Shown in pieces: positions 45,601 through 56,704 of a DNA stretch of 64,000 nucleotides. The stretch is taken from contig JAOVFP010000017.1 of NCBI GenBank assembly GCA_025738555.1, positions 620,001 through 684,000 on the forward strand, read 5' to 3'. Numbering within the stretch: position 1 is the first letter of the stretch; every line of letters begins with the position of its first letter. Position numbers and translations under genes: made by a program. The notes under the pieces were generated by a model. That model saw only the letters and a program-made list of their open reading frames with translations, ran no database searches and was not told where the DNA came from. Origin of the DNA: Cyathus striatus. Its lineage: Eukaryota > Basidiomycota > Agaricomycetes > Agaricales > Nidulariaceae.

Positions 45601-46591
45601 ACATTCAAGCTTTGTCAATTCAGTTGCAATCTCACAGGATGGGACAACTATTGTGTCTGGCTCTGAAGACAAGACTGTCAGAGTGTGGAATTTGCAGAGT
45701 GGAAAGATTCTCAATGAATTAGAAGGACATTCACACCAGGTCAGTTCAGTTGCCATCTCACAGGATGAGACAACTATTGTGTCTGGCTCAGGTGACAGGA
45801 CAGTCAGAGTGTGGAATTCACAGAGTGGAAAACTTCTAAAGGAGTTAAAAGGACATTCAGATTATGTAAATTCAGTTTCCATTTCACAGAATGGAATGAC
45901 TATTGTGTCTGGTTCAGATGACATGACAGTCAGAGTGTGGAATTCACATAGTGGAAGACTTCTCAATGAGATAAAAGGACATTCATACCAGGTCAATTCA
46001 GTTGCCATCTCACAGGATGGGACAACTATTGTGTCTGGCTCAGGCAGTACAGTTAGGGTGTGGAATTCACAGAGTGGAAAACTTCTAAATGGGTTAGAAG
46101 GACATTCAGACTGGGTCAATTCACTTTCCATCTCACAGGATGGGACAACTATTGTGTCTGGCTCAGAAGACAAGACAGTCAGAGTTTGGAGTGTTCAAAA
46201 TGGTACCTGTACACATTGTTGGAATTTGAATGACACTGTAGAAATGATCACATTTAGTGTTGATGAAAACTGTATTATTGCTAATAACCATCAGTTGTTT
46301 TGTATGAGAACATTCAATGAGCTTGACTTTTTACATGATACCAATTTGAATTTGGTTATAGATGATTGGATTGTGAAATCAGGTAGAAGATTATTTTGGA
46401 TTCCACCTTCTTTTAGACCCACAAATTTACAAGCAATAGCTATAAATGATAACACAGTTGCTATTGGAGCTACATTAGGACAAATGGTAATAATATCTCT
46501 TAATTCTGATAAGTGGGGATTAGCTGCAGAGATTAAGAAAAGGAATAACATTAAGGAACTATTAAAAGAAATATTGAAGCTGAATAACTAA
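42660..46591 (+). CDS. NACHT-WD40 (NWD) NLR-type protein, copy 1
   Basis: Three exons (42660-42839, 42893-44560, 44612-46591) give 1275 residues. The ATG was chosen because MSQS is the start shared with the paralogue; an ATG at 42597 is in frame but not conserved. Residues 1-60 are Ser/Thr-rich. A Gly/Asn-rich segment follows (FPGATGVTLKNHATVNNAGS). Then come AREGATG...AGTRLDLLQEIDKW-type linker residues, a NACHT domain with Walker A GLAGTGKST, Walker B VVVLDALDECQ and sensor FFITSRPE, and a helical spacer. Eleven WD40 repeats (~42 residues each, ISQDGTTIVSGSxDxTVRVW) run from about 44825 to 46200, then a C-terminal cap. Family role: ATP-driven oligomerising receptors, in ascomycetes including heterokaryon-incompatibility proteins; here recognition of self/non-self is inference. 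Repeats are more diverged than in copy 2. No lesion seen. Confidence 0.92.
44825..46205 (+). repeat. WD40-coding tandem repeats of NWD copy 1
   Basis: Eleven units of ~126 bp. Units differ in many positions (SVAIS/SVSIS, HSGK/QSGK, insertion of Ala in VSAGS units 3 and 5, a one-codon deletion in unit 10). They are therefore less homogenised than those of copy 2. Confidence 0.9.
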
Positions 46592-47382
46592 TTAAGTATA
46601 CAGTAATTTTTTGCTCTAAGTATTGATATAGTTAAATAGTATGTATATATATTGTACCAATCAACCAATCATCCTGAATCACAGGTTATAAGTTCAACTA
46701 TAGAAAGTAGCAATATATGCCTTAAAAACAAAGCCTGGAGCTTCCTGTATGTTCCCAAGTTCATTTCTTTGAGTATTCTTCACTGCTAATAAGTTCCCAA
46801 GGCTTAATGAAGTCTAGAGTTGACTAGTATTTGTATTCAGTTCAAAACCTTTCTAGTATTGTAAATGTGATGTCAAGCTTGACACCTGAATAAAGAATAA
46901 AATAATGCAAGTCAGTGCATGTCTGTTCAACCTAGGTGCTCTAAGGTGTTGGAAGGGGAATCCTTAAATCTGGCTGTGATGAAGATAATTTTCACTAGAT
47001 TTTAAGGAAGTAGATACAGCAAATTTATAGTAAGGAAGAAAAAGAACACTACTTAATTTGCTAAGCAGATATTAAAGGGCTCTGGAGATAAGTACCCGGA
47101 GTAAAGGGTCAGAGTGTAAGGTATGAGTAAGTAGGATGGAGAGATTGATAGTAAATTTAACAAGAAACCAGAAAATCAGAGCAGTTGCATACCAAGGTCA
47201 TGTGATCTTGATAAAAAAAATTTGAAGAATATCAAATTCTGTACTGCAGGAAAATTGCCTGCTCTACAGTATCATTTCAATTTCTCAAATGCAAAATTAC
47301 TCAGTTCAAATACTGTTCAGATTTTTTACTATTCCAATTGCAATACATAGTGTATTGCATATTAGATCATCTAGTAGTCAGT
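46592..47382. other. 3' region of NWD copy 1, no gene
   Basis: AT-rich, no motif or repeat recognised until block D begins with the SINE at 47383. Confidence 0.4.
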
Positions 47383-48000
47383 TAGTATCACCTGCCGTAT
47401 CAACTGTGCACTAAAGCTGGGTTTGAATCCCAGGCAGAGTGATGAATCCATTAATTGCTGTATTTTTACTCCTTGCCCTCCCCACCAATTGTAGACGATA
47501 TACAAAGGAGGACAAACCTATAAACAAGTTACAGCAGCCTTGAGTAACACCAGCTAACCCAATCATTCGCAGTTGTCATACTCTCTTTCAATCTAATTAC
47601 TTTCATAATATATATAGATCTACACATACTTATATACGTCCACCTCAGCGGTTGTGCCATGCCACATACTGACACGTGTCTACTTGCTCTATGGTTCCAG
47701 CACCAGGCATCTCTAAACGGATGAATAAGTTACAGTTTCGGAGTGTCATCGCAAGTTCTGATTATGAACATGCTAAATGGTAACTAAAGTATTCCGACGA
47801 TCCTCATTTGTGCTATAAATTATACTCAAAGTTCCTCGTCATATAATGCTCAGAAATACATATTTTAACTCACTGTTAGTGCACCCACCCGCACACACCC
47901 GTCTCGCCGACCTCAAGGAAACTGGGACCTGGGTTCGAATCGCACACAGAGAGATCAAACATCCCTCAATTACAACTTATATATTATATTTACCCCTACG
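47383..48000 (+). mobile_element. tRNA-like SINE heads of block D, split by an insertion
   Basis: Head 1 is at 47383-47500 (B-box gggtttgaatccc at 47419-47431). Head 2 is at about 47858-47960 (gggttcgaatcgc at 47931-47943). In copy A the two heads are almost adjacent. Here ~340 bp of unrelated DNA (about 47505-47850) lies between them. In head 1 several CpGs of copy A are TpG or CpA. Confidence 0.55.
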
Positions 48001-49439
48001 ACCCACAGTAATACCCCTCCCTACTGATCATAGACACTAAAGCTTGAAAATTTGATGTTTGTGTCGTACATTATTATATGTTTAATATTAAAGTCCGAGT
48101 TGATGCTGTCGCCTTCTGTCGTCCCTTCCACGTCGTCTCAATCGTCTCCTTCCTTCGTGAACCCAACGTGTGAGATCTTAAGTATTCAATTGAAATTAGA
48201 GAGAGGGAGAACATACGGCATAGAGTCACAGCACTTAGACAAGGTACAGTTTTATGAGAGATGAAGGTCTGATAAGGACCATGGTCGATGTTGCAACGTT
48301 GAGGGGAAGGTACCCAACATACACTTGAAGTAACCCACTGGATGTAGAATAGAATGGGAGTAAATAAGCTCTGTACATCGTAGAATAAGCACCGATACCG
48401 TGTACAGCAGTATCCAAAACGTACCTGCAACTCGCCTCGCAGGCGCATACAGAGTAAGACCTGGGAACAACGTCTTGATCACCCTATATCTCCTCCCCAT
48501 CAACCGACCGCTCGAATCCGTACAGCGCCTACAGCGTCAGAACTCCGTCCGCCTATCTTTTGTCAGGCGTAATCGAGCTTAGGTTCTTCCGTGCCTTGAC
48601 CCTCGATAGCTTGCCATGGCGTAAGGCCTTCCTGGAGGGATGCGGGGTTGTTAATGGAAAGTGGTACATTCGCATGACGCGCCAGGCAATGAATCTTGGA
48701 GCCTATGAGTAGTCCTTCAGAATGTCAGCGGAAGGCCTATTGCAGGGCCTATAGTTAGCTCATGGAAACGGGGCGGAGAGTGTGAACGTACATATTCACC
48801 CACTCTCTGACACATATGACATATTCCCATGTTGTCCACGGCGGTAACGTTGAACAGCGATGGCTTGGGAACGAAGTCCGGGGTTTTGAACTAGCAAAGT
48901 CTCCAATGGATTCCGGGGTTTGGATGATAAGGAGGAGGGAGAGGCTGAAGAGAATTTTTTGTGGAGAAGGTTTGAGGAGGAGGGAGAGGAGGCGGAGGAG
49001 GGAGAGGAGGCGGAGAAGGGAGAGGAGGCGAGGAGGGCAAGGGAGACTTGAAGGACCCTTCCGTCCGACTGCGGCGTCGGCTGACAAGTCGAACAGGTGA
49101 ACCGAAGCCAACGTGATCAAGTTCCCACGGCGCGTCTCAAACGCGTCCCGACACCAGAGTCTAAACAAACCGTGACTCTCCCTTTGCGAGCATAGTGAAT
49201 CTGATAGCCCTGTGCAAGTAATAATCGATAATATTCATGCTGTATTATTACTACATACATCTATCATTTTGACAGATAAGTACATAATAAGTACAGTATT
49301 GCAAGCCACGCAGCCTATTAATATCTTTCATCGATGATTATTATTAGCGTAGGATGAGATCGATAATCATCAACTCGTCCAAGAATACCTTACAAGAATT
49401 TTCACCTTTGAAACTTGACTATCGATTGACTGTTGGTTT

Positions 49440-49825
49440 CTGGGAGTCGAAGTTAACAGGAGGATAGTCCTGTACATCTGAATCCATTCAGCTCTAATTT
49501 CTTAAAAACAATGTTAGATATTAACTCAACATGTTACATTCCGTTATAATCACTCACATCAACAGACACACTGCCATTATTGACCGCAGACTTTAAGCCA
49601 GAGTAAACGACGCCACCTGAGACATAGCGTCAGCGATGCTTCATGCTCGACGAGATATAATGGATACCAATAAGAATGTAGTCCCCGGGCTGCTTCATAT
49701 CCAATCCAGCATTGGCGTTGTCAGATGCAGAATCATGTGTAGCGCCCCAGTCACTCATAACGAATCCTTTAAGACAAAAAAATTAATTCTCGTGGTTGCA
49801 TAGCGTTGAAGCAACGGTTATAGGC
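49440..49825 (-). pseudogene. GH3 beta-glucosidase relic (copy D)
   Basis: The minus-strand frame reads GFVMSDWGATHDSASDNANA, which includes the GH3 nucleophile Asp in SDW. It continues GLDMKQPGDYILIGI and VVYSGLKSAVNNGSVSVDVS. Stops follow (SSMKHR-stop), and the rest of the domain is missing. It preserves the catalytic segment lost in copy A, so the two relics derive from one ancestral gene and decayed differently. Confidence 0.85.
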
Positions 49826-51016
49826 GCACATCATGGATAAGCCACACAGGTCTTTCATCGATGCTTATTTTAGCGTAAGATGAGATTGATAATCATCAAT
49901 GCACCCAAGAATAGGTCTCTTGAGCTTGAAACTTGAATATCGATTGGCTGCTAACTTTAGCGTGTACGCGAACATCACATCGTCGATGTAAGTCAAGGTG
50001 TATGCGACTATGAAATAAAAAAATATTATGTACCTTCGATCCTTCACCACTGCTACAAGCTTGGAGTCATGCCGTCGACACCGACTGATAGCCTTATAAG
50101 TAGCGCCCCACTAGACACAACTCATTTAGGGGTACGATCTGGTATAACCGGGAGACAGTGAGGTCCGGAGGAAGATAGAAATATTCAAGGAAACACCAAA
50201 ATGGAATGGTTCAACTCATACTGTTACATCTGTCAGAATAACTTGTTCTTCAAATGATGACTCTTAATCTCAACGCCCATATTCGTCATCTTCCCACCTC
50301 ATCCTGTTTCGATCTATATTTATTATTAGCTATCCAAGTTCGAAGCTGATTATCATTCCAAAGAGGAACTATATCGAGCATTCATATTTCAGGACACACA
50401 GCCAATCGATACATCTCCTCTTTCTAAAAGCAGCTTATGTCTATTTCGAAGTCGACTTTTTTACCCTTAAAGTACTTGAATTTACATATCCTAGGAAGAA
50501 ACTTGTAACAACACGTTTACTCATAGGCGATCGACGGCGAGACGAGTGGCCGGAAAGAATAAGTGGCAATGTATAATCTTCGATCATACTGTAGTATGTG
50601 GAAAGGGAACAAATAACTAGGCGCTGAGCATCGGTACCTATAACTTTCCAGTAGACGCGAAAAATCGGGGTACTTGTTCATGGAAATCACGTACAAGCCA
50701 AGTTTGAGGATAGTACCATAATACTGTAGAGCAGGGTGCACTGGTGAGCACCGAGTAGGGTTGGGCTGGTGATTTCGATGTACAACGTACGACGGTGGTG
50801 TTGAAGGGAGTGATATAGGATATGACATGGACCGTGGATCCGTACGTCCTAAGCTTCGATAGAAATACCATAAGCGCCAGCTACAGATCAATAGCGTCAA
50901 TGTTCAAATATGTTGGGCCATGGCAACTAAATCCAAAAGCCTGAGAGAGAGAGCACTGTAGCCGATGCACCACCGCCGTTCTTGCTCTTCTCTAACTCTC
51001 CCAGTTTCCCTACCCA

Positions 51017-51735
51017 TTAGAAGAAGCCAAACGTAGCATATCGAACGATCAACCCCATGATCCCAACGAAGCTGACAACCGCCAGAGCCACGTTCATCCT
51101 AATGGGAAGGACCTTTAGTGATGCACTGCTAGAATGGTATACGATTCCCAGTTCAGCGCGGCCATAGACCTCCATTCTATTCTTGAACAGTTCCGCTCCC
51201 TCCTTGGAAACCATCGATCAGGAAAGATCTTAATCATCCCCGGTTGACATGGCGATATCGAGCGAGCGGGGCGCATTGTTCTGATCGCAAAGTTGGCAGG
51301 GGCAAGGCGTAAGGGAGTGACATGGTACGTTCGAGTGGTGTGCCTACCACCTGGGACAAAGACAAATGCGCAGGGTCCGAGAATCGGCGAGGCACTAATG
51401 CAGATGTCCCTACGCAGCTTGCGTGTATGATTGACTGGCATTCCTGCGTTCGTAGGACTGGAGGGGGGGCTTGTGCATACGAGTATGAAAGAAAGATAGA
51501 GATAAAGAGGAATGGGATGAAGTGTAGTCGAAGGAGAAGGCGAAGGGTTGTCGAGAAAGCTGGAACGAGAATAAGAGGATGTCTTACATACCATGACCAC
51601 CTCGCACCACTTCCACCACTTTCCCTCGCACTGCGAGTGCATTGTCGCCGATGGAACATGTGAACCCCTCCGCCCACCCACACCCTACACCCTGTCGTCT
51701 GCCGGATGATTGTTAGATGCCGAGGGTCTCCCACT
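51017..51735 (-). pseudogene. Unrecognised membrane/secreted-type gene relic upstream of NWD copy 2
   Basis: Minus-strand frames include a hydrophobic signal-like stretch (FIPFLFISIFLSYSYAQ) followed by TQECQSIIHASCVGTSALVP. Separately, at 51017-51214, EVYGRAELGIVYHSSSASLK leads into a C-terminal membrane helix (VALAVVSFVGIMGLIVRYA) and a stop. The two are in different frames; an intron could join them, but I cannot place it. The 3' part is also found in decayed form upstream of NWD copy 1 (42380-42480). Family not recognised. Confidence 0.35.
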
Positions 51736-51839
51736 AGGATTCGATGGAGTGCGATGTGAGTGGAGGTGGTGCATGACGGGAGGCAGGGACGGAATCCTGT
51801 GGATAAGTTGGATTTGCATTAGTTGGTTACGCAGAAAGA

Positions 51840-51985
51840 AAGATAGTGGAGGGAAGAAAGGGAGGGAGGAGGAGGAGGAGGGAAGGAGGGAAGGATACGA
51901 AAGACGAGGGGGATGAAGCGAATGAGAGGGGGGGGGGGGGGGTAAGACCAGGATGGGGAGGGAGGGAGCAAAGGAATCGAGAGAA
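51840..51985. repeat. Purine-only tract with a run of ~16 G
   Basis: ggaggaggaggaggagggaagg-type sequence with a long G run at about 51928-51943. The strong strand asymmetry could form G-quadruplex or triplex structures. Not present upstream of NWD copy 1. Confidence 0.85.
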
Positions 51986-51999
51986 AGGGGGAGACGAAA

Positions 52000-52600
52000 A
52001 TGACGAGGACATACACAGCTTGTTGCACCTGAACCATGCCCTGCATATGCTCCCTCTTAACAGCACTTCGGCCTATGCCAAATGTGAGTTCATCACGATG
52101 AACTAACGAGTTGAAGTAATTGGGTGGTTTGAAGAATGCCCATCCCTGGTATAACCATTCCTAGGAGAAGGAAGGAGGCTGGTTCCACAGATCCTGTATT
52201 ACACGTACGTTGTCGATGTACGTAGTTCGGTTAGCAGCCATGTGACATGGCGAGGGGGAGTACACTTGTGCTGCGAGAAATGACGCGTGATGCTGAGGAG
52301 GAGGAGAGCGGGCAGGATAGCAGTTCCCTATCGTCTGTCATGGTGACAGTTTTCGCAAGGGGTGCGGCGAGGGGTAAGAATGCGCCGCGCCGAATGTTAG
52401 GCGTACGGGAAATGCCGAAATTCCGCATTCCGTTGAATTCATTTCTGTCACGTTGAAACCTCGTTTGAACCTAGTATGTACCTATCGAGAACAAGCATAA
52501 TACGTAAGAAGACAGCCTGTGGGAGAAAGACTGTCATATCAATGTGTGTGTCACTTGTTCGTTGCATCTTCACGCGTGCAGTATACAATTAGGGTACATT
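52000..52600. other. Non-coding upstream region of NWD copy 2
   Basis: No gene recognised. Contains a 45-bp segment (52390-52435, ending 'atgccgaaattccgcattcc') shared with 25395-25440. NWD copy 1 lacks the equivalent of 51140-52590. Confidence 0.4.
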
Positions 52601-52687
52601 TATTATAAGCACTGCCTCGTTGTGAGCGTGAGGGAACGTTGTAATTTAAGACATCACCGGATGCACACCAACTGACCTCATAATCAA

Positions 52688-52703
52688 TATGTATATATAT
52701 GTG
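52688..52703 (+). promoter_or_regulatory. TATA-like element of the second NWD gene
   Basis: atgtatatatatgtgc, about 75 bp before the ATG at 52772. It lies inside the upstream block conserved with copy 1. Confidence 0.5.
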
Positions 52704-52771
52704 CCATTAGATGGCAGGGCCTTCCCTCCCCCTCCATTCATACGCAACACACAATCAGCAATTGAACAGTA

Positions 52772-55700
52772 ATGTCTCAATCATTAGAGCAAATCACAAA
52801 TCAAGACACTAGCAAATCCTACTCCGCTGATGCCATAGGGAGCAATGCTCCTCCCTTCTCCAATGCAGCAGCAGAATGGCATCCCCTTCAAGATAACACT
52901 GAAGCATTAAGCCTTACATCATCCCACATACCAAAGATGACATCCATTACAAATGTAAGTCCAATCAAAGCAATTTTGCTGTAAGATTCTTTATCTTATG
53001 TATGGCAGAAGAATAATCTAGTGAAAAGTACTGCAGAAACCCAAGCATTCCCAGGAGCTACTGGTGTTAACTTGAATGATAATGCAGTAGTTAACACTGC
53101 TTCATCTATTATGAATATCTATAATACTCCTGCAGAATCAAAAGATGCTCTGGCAGAAAAATTGAGTCCAATCTTTGGTGCTGCATATAACTCAGCTGAA
53201 AGGGAAGGAGCTACTGGATGCATTGCTGGTACTAGACTGGATTTATTGCAAGAAATTGATAAATGGATTGCTTCAACTGACAAAGCATTCATCTTCTGGC
53301 TTTCTGGGCTTGCAGGGACTGGAAAATCAACTGTTGCACATAGTGTGGCTCATAAATACCACAAAAATGGAGCTTCTTTCTTCTTCTCTAGGGATCACAT
53401 AAATAGGAGTGAGTTGAAAAATGTAATTAAAACACTTGCTTATCAACTGGGAAAACAACTCCCACCATTGAAAGACAAGTTATTGAAAGAGGTTGCATCT
53501 GACATATCCATTCTAAACTCAACTCTTTCAGTGCAATTACAGAGACTTATTTTGAATCCAATCATGGATATAAAAAAATATTTAAATCACATTAAAATAG
53601 TGGTTGTTCTTGATGCACTTGATGAATGTCAGCAAAATATTCAAACAAATATTATCAAAGTGCTGGCAGAAAATCTCAGCCAGTTCAATTTTCCAATCAA
53701 ATTCTTTGTTACTAGCCGACCTGAGGTATCCCTGGAATACATTTTCCAAATTAAAACAGTAGACTCTGTGACAGATTCATTTGTTTTGCATGATATTGAA
53801 AAATCTAAAGTCAATGCTGACATTAGATTGTACATAGAACAAGAGATCAATGAAATGCCTATTCAGAAACCTTGGCCAAAGCTAAATGAAATGAGTGAAC
53901 TCATTGAAATCTGTTCAGGATTATTTATTGCAGCAACTACAGCAATGAAATTTATTAAAGATGACCTGGGATTTGGAGTACAGAATAAATTAAGGTTGAT
54001 TCTTGAGAAACAATATGTTAAATCCAATGGCATGAATCCATATGGATCACTGGATGACATGTATATGAAAATTCTGTTGCAAGCTTCAAAATCCCAATAC
54101 TGGAAAGATGATATATTCCAAACTGTCATTGCAATTATTATATTGAGCTTTAATAACTTGGGCATTGAAGGAATAATGAAAATCCAGAGATTGAGTAATA
54201 ATGATGACAACATCTATAAAATTTTATGTGATTTGAAAGCAGTACTACTAGTACCATCTAATTCAGATATTCCTGTGCATGCCTTTCATTTATCATTTCA
54301 TGATTTCCTAACCAATGCAGAAAGATGTTCAGATGAAAGATTTTACATTAACACTAAAAAACATCATGCAATTATTGCAACTGGTTGCTTACATACACTG
54401 ATTAATGTCTTGAAAGTAGATATTTGCAATGTTGGTAATATGTCTACAGCAAACAAAGATATACCTGTTCATAACATGGTAGCAGATGAGATTGGTTATG
54501 CAGCTACATATTGGATTTTTCATCTTCAAGAAGCATTGTTAAATAGTGAACTGAAACAACTGGCAACAAAATTTATATTTAAGTATTTATTGCAGTGGCT
54601 TGAAGTCATATCACTATATAACCAACTACCAAGAGCACTAGAAGGTGTAAGATTAGGAAAAAAACTTGTAGTTAGTATTATATTTTATTTCCATTTATTA
54701 CTGGCTGATGATTTAATTTAGTCCATTTTCAAACCAAACTGTTTGAAGTTGTTGAATGATGCTGAAAGGTTTATTCAACTCAATTATGAGATAATTAGAG
54801 AAAATGCATTACAAATATATCAGACTGCACTAGTTTTCACTCCACAAGAATCTGTATTATACAAGACATATGAAGACCAATTGTCTGTAAAGTTAATTCA
54901 AGGATACAATAAGTACTGGGATCCATGTGTACAAGTGCTAGAGGGTCATTTTGATGCAATAACATCTGTTGCCATCTCACAGGATCAAAAAATTATTGTT
55001 TCTGGCTCATGTGACAAGACAGTCAGAGTATGGAATTCATATAATGGAGAACTTCTCAATGAGTTGAAAGGACATTCAAACTCAGTCACATCAGTTGCCA
55101 TCTCACAGGATGGGACAACTATTGTGTCTGGCTCACGTGACAAGACAGTCAGAGTGTGGAATTCACAGAGTGGAAAACTTCTCAATGAGTTAAAAGGACA
55201 TTCAAACTGGGTCACATCAGTTGCCATCTCACAGGATGGGACAACTATTGTGTCTGGCTCAGATGACAAGACAGTCAGAGTGTGGAATTCACAGAGTGGA
55301 AAACTTCTCAATGAGTTAAAAGGACATTCACACTGGGTCACATCAGTTGCCATCTCACAGGATGGGACAACTATTGTGTCTGGCTCACGTGACAACACAG
55401 TCAGAGTGTGGAATTCACAGAGTGGAAAACTTCTCAATGAGTTAAAAGGACATTCAAACTGGGTCACATCAGTTGCCATCTCACAGGATGGGACAACTAT
55501 TGTGTCTGGCTCAGATGACAAGACAGTCAGAGTGTGGAATTCACAGAGTGGAAAACTTCTCAATGAGTTAAAAGGACATTCACACTGGGTCACATCAGTT
55601 GCCATCTCACAGGATGGGACAACTATTGTGTCTGGCTCACGTGACAACACAGTCAGAGTGTGGAATTCACAGAGTGGAAAACTTCTCAATGAGTTAAAAG

Positions 55701-56704
55701 GACATTCATACTGGGTCACATCAGTTGCCATCTCACAGGATGGGATAACTATTGTGTCTGGCTCAGTTGACAAGACAGTCAGAGTGTGGAATTCACAGAG
55801 TGGAAAACTTCTCAATGAGTTAAAAGGACATTCACGCTGGGTCACATCAGTTGCCATCTCACAGGATGGGACAACTATTGTGTCTGACTCACATGACAAG
55901 ACAGTCAGAGTGTGGAATTCACAGAGTGGAAAACTTCTCAATGAGTTAAAAGGACATTCACGCTGGGTCACATCAGTTGCCATCTCACAGGATGGGACAA
56001 CTATTGTGTCTGACTCACATGACAAGACAGTCAGAGTGTGGAATTCACAGAGTGGAAAACTTCTCAATGAGTTAAAAGGACATTCAAACTGGGTCACATC
56101 AGTTGCCATCTCACAGGATGGGACAACTATTGTGTCTGGCTCAGGTGACAAGACAGTCAGAGTGTGGAATTCACAGAGTGGAAAACTTCTCAATGAGTTA
56201 AAAGGACATTCACACTGGGTCACATCAGTTGCCATCTCACAGGATGGGACAACTATTGTGTCTGGCTCAGGTGACAACACAGTCAGAGTGTGGAGTGTTC
56301 AAAATGGCACTTGTACACATTTTTGGAATTTAAATGACACTGTGCAAATGATCACATTTAATGCTGACCAAACTGGTATTATTGTTAATAACCATCAGTT
56401 GTTTTGTATGAGGACATTCAATAAGCTTGGCTTATTACATGAATTATCTGAAACCAATTTAAATTTGATGGTGGATAATTGGATTGTAAATTCAGGTAGA
56501 AAATTATTTTGGCTTCCACCTTCTTTTAGACCTGCAAGTTTACAAGCAATAGCTATAAATGATACCACAGTTGCTATTGGAACTGCATTGGGAAAAATGG
56601 TAATAATATCTCTAAATACTGATAAGTGGGAATTAGCTTTAGAGATAAAGAAAAAGAATAAAGTAAAGAAATTATTAAAGGAAATTTTGAAGTTGAATAA
56701 GTAA
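52772..56704 (+). CDS. NACHT-WD40 (NWD) NLR-type protein, copy 2, with homogenised repeats
   Basis: Exons 52772-52954, 53009-54670 and 54722-56704 give 1275 residues, the same length as copy 1. The 51-bp second intron (gttagt...tttag) is conserved. Start: MSQSLEQITNQDTSKSYSAD. A Gly/Asn-rich segment (FPGATGVNLNDNAVVNTASS) precedes the NACHT module: Walker A GLAGTGKST, Walker B VVVLDALDECQ, and FFVTSRPE. Eleven WD40 repeats (54934-56305) follow, then a cap (FWLPPSFRPASLQAIAINDT). In repeats 2-11 the DNA is nearly identical; differences cluster at the residue before WVT (Asn/His/Tyr/Arg), at x in SGSxD (Arg/Asp/Val/His/Gly), at the next position (Lys/Asn), and at Gly/Asp of SGS. These are among the positions known to vary in Podospora HET-D/E-type WD repeats. 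Recognition function is inference. Confidence 0.93.
54934..56305 (+). repeat. Near-identical 126-bp WD40-coding tandem array
   Basis: Eleven units. Units 3 and 5 and units 4 and 6 are the same at the variable codons, and units 8 and 9 match each other, suggesting recent duplication of 252-bp and 126-bp blocks. The highly regular repetition also produces a 431-codon antisense frame, which is an artefact. Confidence 0.95.

Larger units (their letters stand above)
47383..50745. repeat. Dispersed block, copy D
   Basis: Colinear with copy A (10985-17570) but lacking the segments equivalent to 11625-13220 and 14712-16428. Contains the membrane exon relic (about 48255-48430 minus, reading GTFWILLYTVSVLILRCTEL), the purine tract (48920-49035) and GH3 relics. 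No intact gene. Confidence 0.8.

Noticed and set aside
51710..52106. Gly/Glu/Arg-rich and Pro-rich open frames
   Set aside because: They cover the purine-only tract; the open frames are low-complexity artefacts.
54985..56280. 431-codon open frame antisense to NWD copy 2
   Set aside because: It exists only because the 126-bp WD40 units are multiples of three and lack antisense stops. The predicted protein is a 42-residue repeat with no independent support.
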